From contig NC_056428.1 in assembly GCF_905147365.1 (NCBI RefSeq), forward strand, positions 4,928,001 to 4,992,000: a stretch of 64,000 bases of DNA. The letters are read 5' to 3'. Under the pieces are notes generated by a model. The model saw nothing but the letters and a program-made list of their open reading frames with translations, had not been told where the DNA came from and ran no database searches. The position numbers and the translations under genes are program-made. Positions 39,346 to 50,420 of the stretch are shown here, one piece after another. This DNA is from Aricia agestis (lineage: Eukaryota; Arthropoda; Insecta; Lepidoptera; Lycaenidae). How positions within the stretch are numbered: position 1 is the stretch's first letter; the number at the start of each line of letters is the position of its first letter.

Positions 39346-39506
39346 AAAAAAAACGAACTAAAAGGAAAAACAACGTAAACCAGCTTACAAAAAGAAATGA
39401 AATCCCACCAAAAACATTTTCATGTAAAAATGTTGCCAAGATGAGAACATAATATTATAGTTCGTCGTGTCAAAAAGTAGTGAGATCTCATGTAGAGCCA
39501 AGTTTC

Positions 39507-39998
39507 TATAAAGTTATACATAAATGCGATAAAGGCTTTCGGCTGAGCGTGTTGGAACAATTAGAGATCATAAAAGAAAAGAAAAATAACAGATTTGCAT
39601 TGTTGAATGACCAAACTTGCTTGACTACGTCACCGCTTATTAATATGTTCGGGGGTACTAGTGAGAGTAGTGGGGGTAGTGGGGATAGTAGCGGGGCTCG
39701 ATAGTGTATAAAAGGCGGTGTTTTGGCCGTTGGCGGCACTTAACGGACGTTGTTCGTAGAGTCCACATCCTGAGGATGCTCCGGTGTTGGGGCGAAACGC
39801 GCGTCGAGGTTTTCAACCTGCATGGTGGTGAGGGGCCTTGCACGGATTTGCCAACATTATTGCTTGTGTGGTGGTGGTGTTTGCAAGTTCTTGCATGCGA
39901 GTGTACGCATAGGCAGTGTGGGAGGAGGGAGGTGCTGTACGCATGTCTATGCGTACACTCACTCATTTACTTAAAGGTGGAAGTTGTTTTCGCGGAAT
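39507..39998 (+). mobile_element. Penelope-like retroelement remnant
   Basis: 39507-39655 encodes KVIHKCDKGFRLSVLEQLEI, then NNRFALLNDQTCLTTSPLI, similar to the end of the GIY-YIG endonuclease of Penelope-like elements. It is followed by a TATAAAAGGC box at about 39709 and a pLTR-like segment with ctgaggatgctccgg and gcgaaacgcgcgtcg, which in these elements belongs to a hammerhead ribozyme. RT domain and most of the endonuclease are missing. Family call by motif memory only. Confidence 0.6.
39756..39816 (+). ncRNA. Hammerhead-ribozyme-like motif
   Basis: Core CUGAGGA (39770-39776, matching CUGANGA), a five-pair stem II (gctcc with ggggc, one G-U) and GAAAC (39794-39798) with a two-pair stem III closed by GCGC and the GUC cleavage triplet ending at 39805. 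Stem I is short and imperfect (catc with gagg). One unpaired U between the core A and stem II departs from the textbook core, so activity is uncertain. Confidence 0.5.
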
Positions 39999-40289
39999 AT
40001 TGCTAAAAATAATAACAAACTAAATTTAAACATGAAATTTTATGTTTGGGCTACTGATTAAAAATAATTGGATACGTGTTTAGGCGTTTCTGGAAATTCT
40101 ACCCCCAAGGGGTTGAAATTGGGGTTGAAAGTTTGAATGAAAGTCCGTCATTTCTTGAGTTAGAAACATGAAAGTTTATTGACGTTTGCGTTTGACGTTT
40201 ACTTAAATAGGGTTCCGTTTTTACCCTTTGTATAAGGAACCACAAAAAGGTGAAAACTATATCCATCTTTGTTATTAATTATTATACTA

Positions 40290-40323
40290 TGTAAACGCGG
40301 ACGAAGTCGCGGGAAACAGCTAG
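40290..40323 (+). repeat. Helitron-like 3' end
   Basis: acgcggacgaagtcgcggg hairpin followed by aaacagCTAGT. Same terminus as 49485-49522 and, reversed, 44480-44512 and 54719-54740. Confidence 0.6.
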
Positions 40324-40324
40324 T

Positions 40325-41152
40325 TTCATATAATTTCCCCCGTTTTTTCCACATTTTCATCTATTTTGTCAATTCATCCCCTAAATTATAATGGTTTAGG
40401 TGTCACTTAAACGTCGGTGAAAACAAAACTTGCGTTAGGTGCCCCTTATATTCGCTTAAGGGACACCTAAATTTTAGGTATCGTTGGTGAAAACGGGCAT
40501 TAGCGTAATAAAATATAGCCTATAGCCTTTCTCAACAAATGGGCTATCTAACACTGAAATAAATTTTTTTTTAAATCGGCCCAGTAGTTCTTGAGATTAG
40601 CGCGTTCAATTAAGCCCTTCCATATAATTTCCCACGTTTTTTCCACATTTTCCTCTATTTCTTAGTTCCTATTAGTCTTAGCGTGATAAAATATAGCTTA
40701 TAACCTACCTCGATTAATGGGCTATCTAACATTGAAATAATTTTTCAAATCGGATAAGTAGTTCCTGAGATTAGCGCGTTCAAATAAGCCCATTCACATA
40801 ATTTCCCCCGTTTTTTTCCACACTTTCCTCTATTTCTTCACTCCTATTAGTCCTAGCGTGATAAATTATAGACTATAGCCTACCTCGATAAATGGGCTAT
40901 CTAACATTGAAAGAATTTTTCAAATCGTTTCTCTTTTAAATCTCTTTTAAATAATTTCCCCCCGTTTTTTCCACATTTTCCTCTATTTCTTCGCTCCTAT
41001 TATACTTAGCGTGATAAAATATAGCCTATAGCCTTCCTCGATAAATGGGCTATCCAACAGTTAAATCGGACCAGTAGTTCCTGAGATTAGCGTGTTCAAA
41101 CAAACAAACAAACAAACAAACTCTTCCCAATTATAATATTAGTATAGATTAA
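40325..41152 (-). repeat. Helitron-like element with about four internal tandem units
   Basis: Units of roughly 170-190 bp, each with ataatttcccccgtttttt, tttcctctatttctt, agcgtgataaa, gggctatctaac and ctgagattagcgcgttcaa. The right edge is a caaac run then ttataatattagtatagat, the reverse of the Helitron 5' end. Unit number differs from the copies at 24355-24985 (about two) and 36712-37096 (one). Confidence 0.7.
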
Positions 41153-41439
41153 AAAAAATACATACTTACCTACTTACTTAACATTTAAAGTATTATCACA
41201 GAATATATAATATTAGGTGTTATGAAGAATTACGAATTGAAAATAATGCAAACATTTAGTTCAAATGTATGGAAAATTTGGCAAAATTAAAGTACAACTA
41301 AGCATTAGCTCCGTGCTCAGGAGTCAGGATGCCTCTAATGTTTGAAAGTATTCTTGTCATGTCCGTCTTGTGTCTTTCTAAGAAATTTGCATAGACGTCA
41401 TACGTGGACAAAGTGTCGATGTCCATGGAAAATTTCTTG

Positions 41440-41600
41440 CAATTGATGCAACAAAAAATCAGTCTCATTTCAAACAAACCTACCCAAAAAATAATTATTA
41501 TTTTTATGCAATGCTCATAAAAATACCGTAATTATTTTTTGGGCACACAGTAGGTACTTACCTGAAATGAGAATGATTTTTTTGTAGCATCAATCGTACT
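41440..41600. repeat. Foldback MITE
   Basis: attgatgcaacaaaaaatca and tgatttttttgtagcatcaat pair, as do cccaaaaaataatt and aattattttttggg. Confidence 0.7.
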
Positions 41601-41828
41601 ATTTTAGTGCATTACAAGATTTTTTATAATTGAGTGGCTGCTACAGCGATTGAAAGATCTAGTCATGCATTTGCGAGATACCCAATTCGAGACGTATGTA
41701 AAGCTAGCATGACAAAATCAGCAAAAAAACTCGGGATTGCGTTATTAATTGAGTGCTATTTTGGTGCAATAACCGCGAATTTAGTGCAGCTCCTCAAAAT
41801 TTGCAATAAATGCTAATATGTACTGCTA

Positions 41829-41876
41829 CATTTTATTTATTTATTTATTTTATTTATTTATTTTATTTATTTATTA
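41829..41876 (+). repeat. (TTTA)n microsatellite
   Basis: Imperfect tttattta array of about 48 bases. Confidence 0.85.
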
Positions 41877-42334
41877 ATACAACAAGATGAATACATACGA
41901 ATACGTCAAGCTAGCAGTGTACATAACCAAAAACCTTATTAATGATGATATAGCTTTGTAATAAATACTTAGAGTAATAAGTGCTCGTTAAGTGCTAGCG
42001 ATAAAGGTGTAAAAAATTTAAAATAAGCATTTTTTTATTTTTATGCCGTATATGAGCAGTAAGTATACGGCAGGAAAATATTAAAAATATAATATACGGC
42101 ATTAATAGTAGTTTGACGAAAATCCTCAATCATAAACGAGCCTTAGGTAATAAGTGCTCAAATTATATAACACTAATAAAACAATATTTGCAGCATCGCT
42201 TAGATAACTGCAAGCATTTACCACAATTTCGCTTAAAGTACCATAATGTGAATAGTTAACATTCGTAGTGGTTATTTACGCATAAAGCTTTATCTTGTAG
42301 ATAACTGAAAAGAGTGAAATTATTATTTTTAACA

Positions 42335-42757
42335 AAAAATTAAAACCGACTTCCAAGGTAAAAAAAATATTAATTAAACTAAAAAGTATTAAATAACTCT
42401 TACTCTATAATAGTGCCTTTTTCAGAGTTCGTCTAAATCTCAATTACTACTTCTGTACATACTACAGTCTTCATTACTTTGAAGTCGGTACCAGTCCCGA
42501 AAGCTTCAGATATTCTGACATTGACTGAACTCACGATAAAATTTGCTGGTGCCACTGACATACTATGTACTCCGTAGTACTTACTACCTCAGTGGCTGGT
42601 ACCGACTTTAAAATAATGAAGACTGTAGTATGTACAGAAATAGTTGAGATTTAGACGAATTCTGAAAAAGGCACTAATAAACGAGAGTTATTTATTGGTA
42701 CTTTTTAGTTCATATTATTATTGTTTTTACCTTGGAAGTCGGTTTTAATTTTTTTTT
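42335..42757. repeat. Foldback MITE, about 420 bp
   Basis: Arms near 180 bases (aaaattaaaaccgacttcca / tggaagtcggttttaatttt, tgaagactgtagtatgtaca and complement) around a short centre. Second copy at 56465-56872. Confidence 0.85.
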
Positions 42758-42989
42758 TGCAAAAATATAAATTGTACATTCGTCGTCATGCCCATTTTTC
42801 TGAAGACAAGATCCAGTTCTACGGATGTCAGGCTACACAGGGAATGTTGGAGCTGTTAGAATGAAGAAGCTTCTTAATTATGAAGAAGTAAAGTTAGGCA
42901 GATGACCGTGGAATGGCAGACGAACACAACGAAGTGTCAACACGAAAGTTTTCCGAATCAGCGTAAGTGGTAATAGATTGATCGTTTGT

Positions 42990-43322
42990 TTACACAAAAC
43001 ATTGGGTTTGCGCATGCGTTTGCGCCTGCGCATTGAACTTCAGCAGACAGTGTCAGTGGTGATGACGTGTGCCGGGGACGCCGGGGTGGGACGGGAGCAC
43101 CCTATCCTTTGTTCGATGGTTCGTAGACACTCCCGAGCGGCGAGCCCGACCGCCGTCAGTCCGACACAGCGCGCGAAACAGCTAGGCTGTGCGCGTCGCA
43201 TTTTTTGCCGCAACAAATTTCGAAAGTTCGAACGTTCGTTCGGAAATTAAGTGTGACAGTGCACCGTTTTCGATTTGATTTGGTGTTTCTTTTTTGTGCA
43301 ACAGAGTAAAGATTATAATAAG
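42990..43322 (+). promoter_or_regulatory. GC-rich promoter and first non-coding exon (candidate)
   Basis: A local CpG-rich island in AT-rich surroundings. It holds two adjacent NRF1/Ewg-like motifs (gcgcatgcgt, gcgcctgcgca) and a tgacgt near 43065, and ends with a consensus donor (ataag|gtaagc at 43322/43323). No ATG-led frame reads through the donor, so the exon would be 5' UTR of a gene whose coding exons lie to the right, possibly outside the window. Confidence 0.45.
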
Positions 43323-43854
43323 GTAAGCCTTCGAATGCATCAATTTCGAATATAGAACACTATGAAATTCAAAAGATGTGTCACGACTCACGAGTTGATA
43401 TTATTGTTGTATTTGTGTTTGTTCATGCGTTGCTTTTTATTCAATAGTGACATTTTACTTTTTTTATAGTGTAATGTCAGATTTTTTTGATACTTTCGGT
43501 CATGTTATTAAAAAAAGTTGATCTAGTATATTAGTTATCTGATAAAATTAAACTTTCATTGGTGTAGGTACCTACTTAATTTAAAAAATATAACAAACTG
43601 AAACTCCCGCTTTCTAACACTTTTTTCGTCAAATTTTATTTACGCACGGTGGCAATTTCACCCTTTTCACCCATTTTTACAATTATTTTTGTAAAAAGAG
43701 AATGAATAAAGTGGTCCAAATTTCTACCACTAACGAGACCCATATATTGACTTATTTAGCTTGGGAAAATTAAGGAATTCAGAACAAATAAGTAATTCAC
43801 GTAGTTTTGAAAGTTGGTAGTTTGGTATAGTTGTTCCTAAAGGTGTCCAGATGA

Positions 43855-44477
43855 ATATACTAAAATCTACGAGGGAGGGACACGAGCCGGCGGTGGGGGA
43901 GGGGGGAAAGGTCTCCTTTTCAGGTTCAGGTTTTTGCTTGTGACTTGAAAATATTATTTATTGACCGACTTCCAAAAAGGAGGAGGTAATACGTTCGGCT
44001 GTATGTATCTTTTTTTTTTACTTACTTCTACATTCATTATCTACATCAAATTTCCTATAAATTACGTCTAAACATTTTTACTGTACGATCATTACTTTAG
44101 GAAATACAGAGTATTAAAAAGGTACGCTCGCACTGTTTTTCCATACAAACCATATACAAACGTATTCCCCAATTTACTCCTTGACAATGCGTCTAGACAA
44201 ATTATTTTTATACAATATTGGGATCTGTTAAAGCTATGCATCTACGTTCGTTTTTTTTTGTAAATTTACTAATAAATAAAAAAATATGACCCTCCAAAAA
44301 TCGCAAAAAATGCCATGGGCCCCGCGAATCGACCGACCATTAAAACGAAATTAAATTTTAAATTATATATAATAATAAAACCTTATAATAACATTAAAAT
44401 AAAACCATTAAAACGAAAAACCTTTCCCCCCTCCCCCAATGCCGGCTTGTGTTCCTCCCTCGGGGACTTTTAGTATA
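43855..44477. repeat. Inverted-repeat element with G-rich arms
   Basis: tatactaaaat...cgagggagg, gccggc and gggggaggggg-aaagg on the left; cctttcccccctccccc, gccggc, cctccctcg and ttttagtata on the right. About 55-bp imperfect arms. The right end abuts a Helitron 3' terminus at 44480. Confidence 0.65.
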
Positions 44478-44526
44478 TACTAGCTGTTGCCCGCGACTTC
44501 GTCCGCGGAATAATATTAACTATTAA

Positions 44527-44952
44527 GAGGATACACCAGGGGCTAGAGAAATGAAAAAAAAAAGTACGTGTAATATCCTCAAGCCTATACCACAGAACGC
44601 GATAGAGACAACTGCAGAAAATCAACGATTCGTTGATTCCTTCTCCAAAATTTAACCGATTTTAGTACTTTTTTCATTAAAGATTAAAGAAAGGCTTGAG
44701 CTGTGTTCCTAGGTTTTGCTTTTTTTGTATAATCTAGCCAAATCTGTTTTCTGGACGTTTGAACACAGCGGAAAATTTGGCAATTTTTTTGGGTTTTTGA
44801 ACGTTCATATCTTATTTAATAATTATATATTTAGGGACATTGTTTTAGTGGCCGTTGATATTCAGGAAAATAAATTATAACTCTACTAGCATTATCCAGG
44901 GAGGAAACAGGAGACAACGTTTGTATGGAAAAAAGGATGGTGTGGACTCCTT
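44527..44952 (-). mobile_element. TTAA-flanked repeat, copy 2
   Basis: Reverse of 34477-34947 with the same termini and TTAA on both sides (44523-44526, 44953-44956). It begins just after a Helitron-like 3' end. Confidence 0.65.
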
Positions 44953-45089
44953 TTAAGTATAGTAGTATGTCTGCAGGCAGATATATCTTAAGCATCGCGC
45001 TAGCTAGAAAGTTGAAATTATAAAATATGTAATGAACAAATATAAAAATTTTAAATATATCCTCCTCCTTTATTGAAAGTCGGTTAAAA

Positions 45090-46280
45090 GGTAGCCTAAG
45101 TTACTCCTTATTATATCCGCTATCTACCAAAAAAAGTCCCGCTAAAATTGCCCCAGCCGTTTCAGAGATTAGCCGGAACAAACAGACAGACATACAGGAC
45201 GTCTAGGAGGTGAACCGGAGGGAGGGGAGGGCGACAAAGGTCTAAAGTTTTGGTTTTTCGTCAATAACTAAAAAACTATGCGTTGTAGCAAAAATATTCT
45301 ATGACGACATTAGAGCTTATTAAATCGTCTATAAATTAGATTCCATACAGTTTTTCCAAATTCTCATCCGTTTTCGAACTACACGCTCAGGAAAAGTAAA
45401 AATTAAAACCACCCTAAATAAGTTCCTGCAGAAATCGCTTAGGTTCCCGCTCACGCATTCTACAACTACTTTGTTGACTGAGCTATATCTAGACATCTTT
45501 AGGAATAACTGTACCAACTTTCAAAACTACATGAATTATTTGGCCTGATCGACAATTTTGAAACAAATTTTCTTAGACTAAATTATTGTCCATTAAATAT
45601 AGAGTAACTTTCATTATGAGACAAATTATTAAAAATAAGCCGTCAGTAAAAAGTTATGACTTTCGACTTTATGAAACAATATTTTATGAGTGAAATTATT
45701 GAAATTGATATTATTTATCTACTTCAGTGAAAAAGTTTATGGAATAAAATGGTATAGAAAACTTTTACATTCCGCCATAACTTTTTACTTAAGTACTGGA
45801 TATTTTTGGTTACCATTACGTAAGTGTTTGCACCAAACTCAATAAATTTTTATTACATCTAGGTACAATATTTTTCATACATAATGGTGAAAAACTCGAC
45901 TTTTCATTCAGCCATAACTTTTCACTGATAGGGTATATTTTCGATCTGGTTATAATGATTCAGTATTTAGTAGACAATTTTACTAATAAAGGTCTCGTTA
46001 GTGGTGGGGACCAGACTCCATACATTTTAAAACATACTCCTTTGGTTATCATAATAAATAAAATTATTAAGTATAGACAAGCATGACAGTTTAGATTAAT
46101 GAATAAACATTATATAAATTATGTACATGTAATAATTTATGTACTTAAGTACTTAAATATAAAAAAATATTGAGACGAGTCCGATTTTTTGTAGAATAGG
46201 TAAGTAGTTGCTTCTTACTTCTAGTTGCTTCTTATACAATTTTTTGCCTATTTATTTCATTAGTATTTCATATTTATTTA
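45090..46280. other. Gene-poor stretch
   Basis: Repeat fragments only (for example agtcggttaaaaggtagcc, cagccgtttcagagattagc). A cactaacgagacc / ggtctcgttagtg pair at 43725-43740 and 45990-46005 may be ends of a larger element. No gene seen. Confidence 0.4.
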
Positions 46281-46282
46281 TC

Positions 46283-46486
46283 CATACCTACTTAATATTA
46301 TAAATGCGAAAGTCTGTCGGTCTGTTACCTCTTCACGCCTAAAGGACTGAACTGAATTGTCAACCGACTGGGTATGGAGATAATTTGTGTCCCGGTAAAG
46401 GACATAGGATTAAGGATACTTTTATCCCGGTAACTGTATGGTTCCCACGCGATTAATGAATTTTGGCGCAACGAAGCATCTAGTTA
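46283..46486 (+). mobile_element. Helitron-like interspersed repeat
   Basis: Starts tacttaatattataaatgcg and ends ggcgcaacgaagcatCTAGT. Interior matches gaaagtctgtcggtctgtta, ggacataggat and gtatggttcccacgcg of the family. Confidence 0.65.
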
Positions 46487-46796
46487 ACTCACACCAAATA
46501 AAAAGAGCCTAGTTAAGTAAGTAATTTAAAAAATATAACAGACAAGAAATTGTAGGAGTTCTGAATCTATTAAACCGATTTTGATGGAATTTGGTTCAGG
46601 TCTAGCACGATATAGAATTGACCATAATAGGACCAAACGCGCGTTTCATTTGCGTCAAAAAAACGTGTGAAATCTGCCAAAACGCGATATAAACGCGCAG
46701 GTGACGCGCGCATCAGAAACGCGCGTCGACAGCGCGCAAAAAAACGTCGTGTGGAAGAGCCCTTAGTTTTTGAGTTTTTGAAAAAAAAATACGTGT

Positions 46797-47235
46797 GGGC
46801 TGTGGCACTCGGGGACTGTCTCTGGTCGCGGTAACTTATGCAGTTATTATAATTCGCATACATCACACACAAACACATATCTTGTTGCACTCACACAAAC
46901 ACAGTGCCGAAATCGGACAACGCCGCAGTGGGGGTGGGTTTTTTCCGCCCTCCAAGCCCGCGATAACAGCTATGCAATAGCTTGCGATTACCGAACTCGT
47001 TTTCCGTGTTCGGAAATCCGAATGCATAGAATCAGTAGAAAATACATTAACTGCCGCAAACGTCCGTTTTTCTCTGTACCCGGGAACGAATTCCGCACCA
47101 CGTTTCAAGTGCAAGCCGGCGCGTTGGCGCGTAAAAAAAAAGCAAACGTTTGCGCTAGTTTCACGGAATTCCGAATACGGAACACGAATTTGGAAATCGA
47201 ATACGGAAAACGTGCGTTTGCGACCAGCCTGAGTT
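46797..47235 (+). repeat. Dispersed repeat (ggcactcggggactg family)
   Basis: Starts like 12600-12725 and continues with aacgtccgtttttctc and cgaatacggaaaacgtgcg, a block resembling 50440-50640. Non-coding. Confidence 0.5.
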
Positions 47236-48377
47236 ATCAATAAGTTCCCCTTTAGTGCATTATCAATCATCATTCATCATACAATATGTTGTTTATGTAA
47301 AATTATTTCACTTTGTATATTTTTTGGCGTGAAATAAAGTGTTTTTCTATCACGATTCACGATCGCGTGTACTCTGTCCACTAAGGAAAATTTAAAGTCA
47401 TGAGAGATTTTTTTGTTTTGAGTCTTTGCAATTTCAAATATTTAAAACAACTTTTTCTAAGTAAAAAAAAAATCTGCTGTTAGGTAAGTAGGTAAGCTGT
47501 TTTTGTATGAAACAAACGATTTTTTTTCTCAAGTAGGAGCGGTTTAACCTAAAGTCATGTTTACAAACTACAAAGGAAACATTATTAATTACGCGCGGCG
47601 TTCAGCGCTATCTTTTGATACCTACTGCATTATCCCAACTATGTGCATATAAGTACTTAATATAATATCTGCTGCGCCAACATTTTTTATCGCACGATAA
47701 TCGTACATTTTTCCGGGACAATAAGTATTCTATGTCCCAACTCCCACTTTGTGAAGAGGTAACAGACTGTCAGACACAGACACTTTCGCAATAATTATAA
47801 TATTAGTATGGATCTTAGAATATCTAAGGACTAATAATAATAATAGCTGAGGACATATTGTGAAAAAATAAAAAATATATTTTGACTTTTGCACTAAAAA
47901 GGTAGTAACTACTAGCGGTGACCTTACGCTAAACTATAAGGGAGATTTTATATTTAATAATATTAAGTACTTAGTATATTTTAATAGCCTCAAAAGTCGA
48001 CAGCTTAGAACCATAATATGGAATGCTAAAAATGTTGTATTTATCTTTGTAATTATGAGTTATGACAGAACTTTGTAAACATGTGTTAGAGATCACAAGC
48101 ACAAGTGATAATAAATATTTGACAAGTTCATAAGTAAACTTATTGATTTACGAGTAACCTAAAAAAATGAACAAATTCTTTACAAGTTGGTATCAATTGC
48201 CTTAAAATCAAAATTTATCCAAGCATAATGTCGCAATATTATATTGCTAACAAGGCCATAAGATGGTAAAGTTAAAGAATTATTTAAATACTTATAAATT
48301 ACACAAAATATATTATGTTATATTAGACCTGTAATATACTTAATATATTATTACATTAATACTTTTGTATCTCATAG

Positions 48378-48431
48378 GACTTTTATCCTGATTCTGATGA
48401 CGAGAAAGAGGAAAATGTCTGCCATCATTAA
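48378..48431 (+). CDS. Possible terminal exon of an unidentified gene
   Basis: After a plausible acceptor (tttgtatctcatag) an open frame DFYPDSDDEKEENVCHH ends in TAA, followed at 48570-48575 by AATAAA. Acidic with PDSDDE; protein not recognised. Upstream exons not found. A link to the candidate first exon at 43.0-43.3 kb is a guess. Could be chance. Confidence 0.3.
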   Translation, partial: DFYPDSDDEKEENVCHH

Positions 48432-48943
48432 TTAAATCTTGCTTATTATTTATTGTTATTTAATTTTCATGTAAATTCGGTATATTTATTATCATTATTA
48501 AGTAAATTGCGTTCTTATGTTATTTCACTTATTATTTTTATTTAACACGTAAATATATCGTTATAAAACAATAAAAGCTTATAAAAATACAACGAAAAGT
48601 CTATTTTTATTATGCAGTTCGTAGTACTATAATAATAATTTTATACTTATTAGTACGTCTCTTCGTAAATATACTAATGTCTAATATTCTTTAATATATT
48701 TTAGATATTAAAAAATAGAGCAACTTTTTACAGAGACGAATATTAATAGTTACTTAAATGTAATTAAATGAAGATTTTGACATTTAAAGCTTCGTACATT
48801 GTCCGTCGCAGTATTTATTTAATTATTTTAATTGCAGTTTTTAAGAGCCTATGCTATCCTACTGTCTTAATTACAATTAAGTTGATAATAATTATCTAAT
48901 AATATATTTTATGGTATAGATACTCAAACAGATTTTTTTTTTA

Positions 48944-49521
48944 TCTATACTAATATTATAATTTTGCAGAGTTTGTTAGTTTGTTTGTTTGTTTGAACGC
49001 GCTAATCTCAGGAACTACTGGTCCGATTTGAAAAATTCTTTCAGTGTTAGATAGCCAATTTTTTTTATGAAATAAGGGGGCAAACGAGCAAACGGGTCAC
49101 CTGATGGAAAGCAACTTCCGTCGCTCATGGACACTGGCAGCATCAGAAGAGCTGCAGTTGCGTTGCCGGCCTTTTAATAGGGAATAGGGTAATAGGGGAG
49201 AGTAGGGATGGGAAGGGAAGGAAATAGGCTAACCTATTAGGTAGGGAAGGAAATAGGGTAGGGGATTGGGCCTCCGGTAAACTCACTCACTCGGCGAAAC
49301 ACAGCGCAAGCGCTGTTTCACGCCGGTTTTCTGTGAGAACGTTGTATTTCTCCGGTCGAGCCGGCCCATTCGTGCCGAAGCATGGCTCTCCCACGTAATC
49401 ATTATAATATAATAAAATCGTAGGAAAGTCAATGCTGTACATTGAATATTTATGTACAATAAATAATACTTGGGACGTGACCTACTATACTAACGCGGAC
49501 GAAGTCGCGGGCAACAGCTAG
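48944..49521 (+). mobile_element. Helitron-like element split by LINE derivative C
   Basis: 5' end TCTATACTAATATTATAA, interior gaacgcgctaatctcaggaa, 3' end hairpin gcggacgaagtcgcgg then gcaacagCTAG before T. Interrupted at 49059-49395. Confidence 0.7.
49059..49395 (-). mobile_element. Short LINE derivative C
   Basis: Full-length short copy in reverse, same two-block structure. The bridge includes purine-rich ggaataggg repeats. It inserted into the Helitron-like element at 48944-49521, so it is younger than that insertion. Confidence 0.88.
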
Positions 49522-49831
49522 TTCAGAATATTTTTTTGCAAATGTTCTCTGAACGTCGGGTCTACACTGGTGCCTACCGCCGGTTCGGGAACTAACTCAA
49601 GTAAGAAACTCGCACGGGGCCCACTTTATGTACCAAAAAAGTGAGAAAAAAAATAGTCTTTTAAAAAAAAAGTGTACAATGCTGAATACTTATCAAGAAT
49701 AATATTATAGTAAGTATACTTTATAGCAGGCCGGGTTCCGAATCTTTCAGCCTGCGGCGCGGCGCGGCGCAGAATATCGTTACCATAATATTATTCTGTC
49801 AAGTGTCAGGGCACCCTACTCTACCTAGCTA

Positions 49832-50160
49832 TTTTTTTTTTTTATGAAATAAGAGGGCAAACGAGCAAACGGGTCTCCTGATGGAAAGCAACATCCGTCG
49901 CCCATGGGCACTCGCAGCATCAGAAGAGCTGCAAGTGCGTTGCCGGCCTTTTAAGAGGGAAATGGGGTAATAGGGGAGGGAAGGGAAGGGAACAGGGGAA
50001 CGTAGGGAGGGGAAGGGAATAGGTTAGGGGTTGGGCCTCCGGTAAACTCACTCACTCGGCGAAACACAGCTCAAGCGCTGTTTCACGCCGGTTTTCTTTG
50101 AGAACGTGGTATTTCTCCGGCCGAGCCGGCCCATTCGTGCCGAAGCATGGCTATCCCACG
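49832..50160 (-). mobile_element. Short LINE derivative D
   Basis: Reverse copy with all landmarks (poly-T, aagagggcaaacgagcaaac, gcgttgccggcc, tcgagccggccc variants, catggctatcccacg). Confidence 0.87.
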
Positions 50161-50165
50161 TATAT

Positions 50166-50217
50166 TAAGGTATTTATTTATGTATATTAGAAAAAGATAC
50201 ATAAATAAATACCTTAA
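50166..50217. repeat. Short palindrome
   Basis: taaggtatttatttatgtat and its complement flank an 11-base loop. Confidence 0.85.
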
Positions 50218-50271
50218 TTAATGATTAATAAAGTTAGGATAAGCAAGTAATAATAAACAAACATTACCTTA

Positions 50272-50420
50272 CCCCCCTTACTAATAAACGTTGTATAAGC
50301 TTTGAATAGTTATACAGTGTTTTGTTCCTGTCACACAAGCGACATTTTTAATTGGATTGAAGAAAACACTGTTTAACTATTCAAACTTCAAAGCTTATAC
50401 AGCGTTTATTAGTAAGGGGG
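50272..50420. mobile_element. Foldback MITE, TTA TSD
   Basis: Inverted ends CCCCCTTACTAATAAACG / CGTTTATTAGTAAGGGGG with further pairing (gtataagctt...). Flanked by TTA at 50269-50271 and 50421-50423, consistent with PIF/Harbinger. Confidence 0.8.

Larger units (their letters stand above)
49736..50230. repeat. hAT MITE copy split by LINE derivative D
   Basis: ggttccgaatctttcagcct, gcggcgcggcgcggcgc and ctacctagct correspond to the reverse of 25213-25527 and to 59095-59270. Derivative D separates it from its right part. Confidence 0.55.

Noticed and set aside
40325..41152. CRISPR-like array
   Set aside because: The long degenerate units are tandem copies within a Helitron-like element; no short identical repeats with unique spacers, and the DNA is eukaryotic.
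43182..43391. Minus-strand ORF over the candidate promoter
   Set aside because: No homology and no splice support.
46570..47273. ORFs of 106 and 136 aa on the minus strand
   Set aside because: They lie in a dispersed non-coding repeat family also at 12600 and 60895; no motif.
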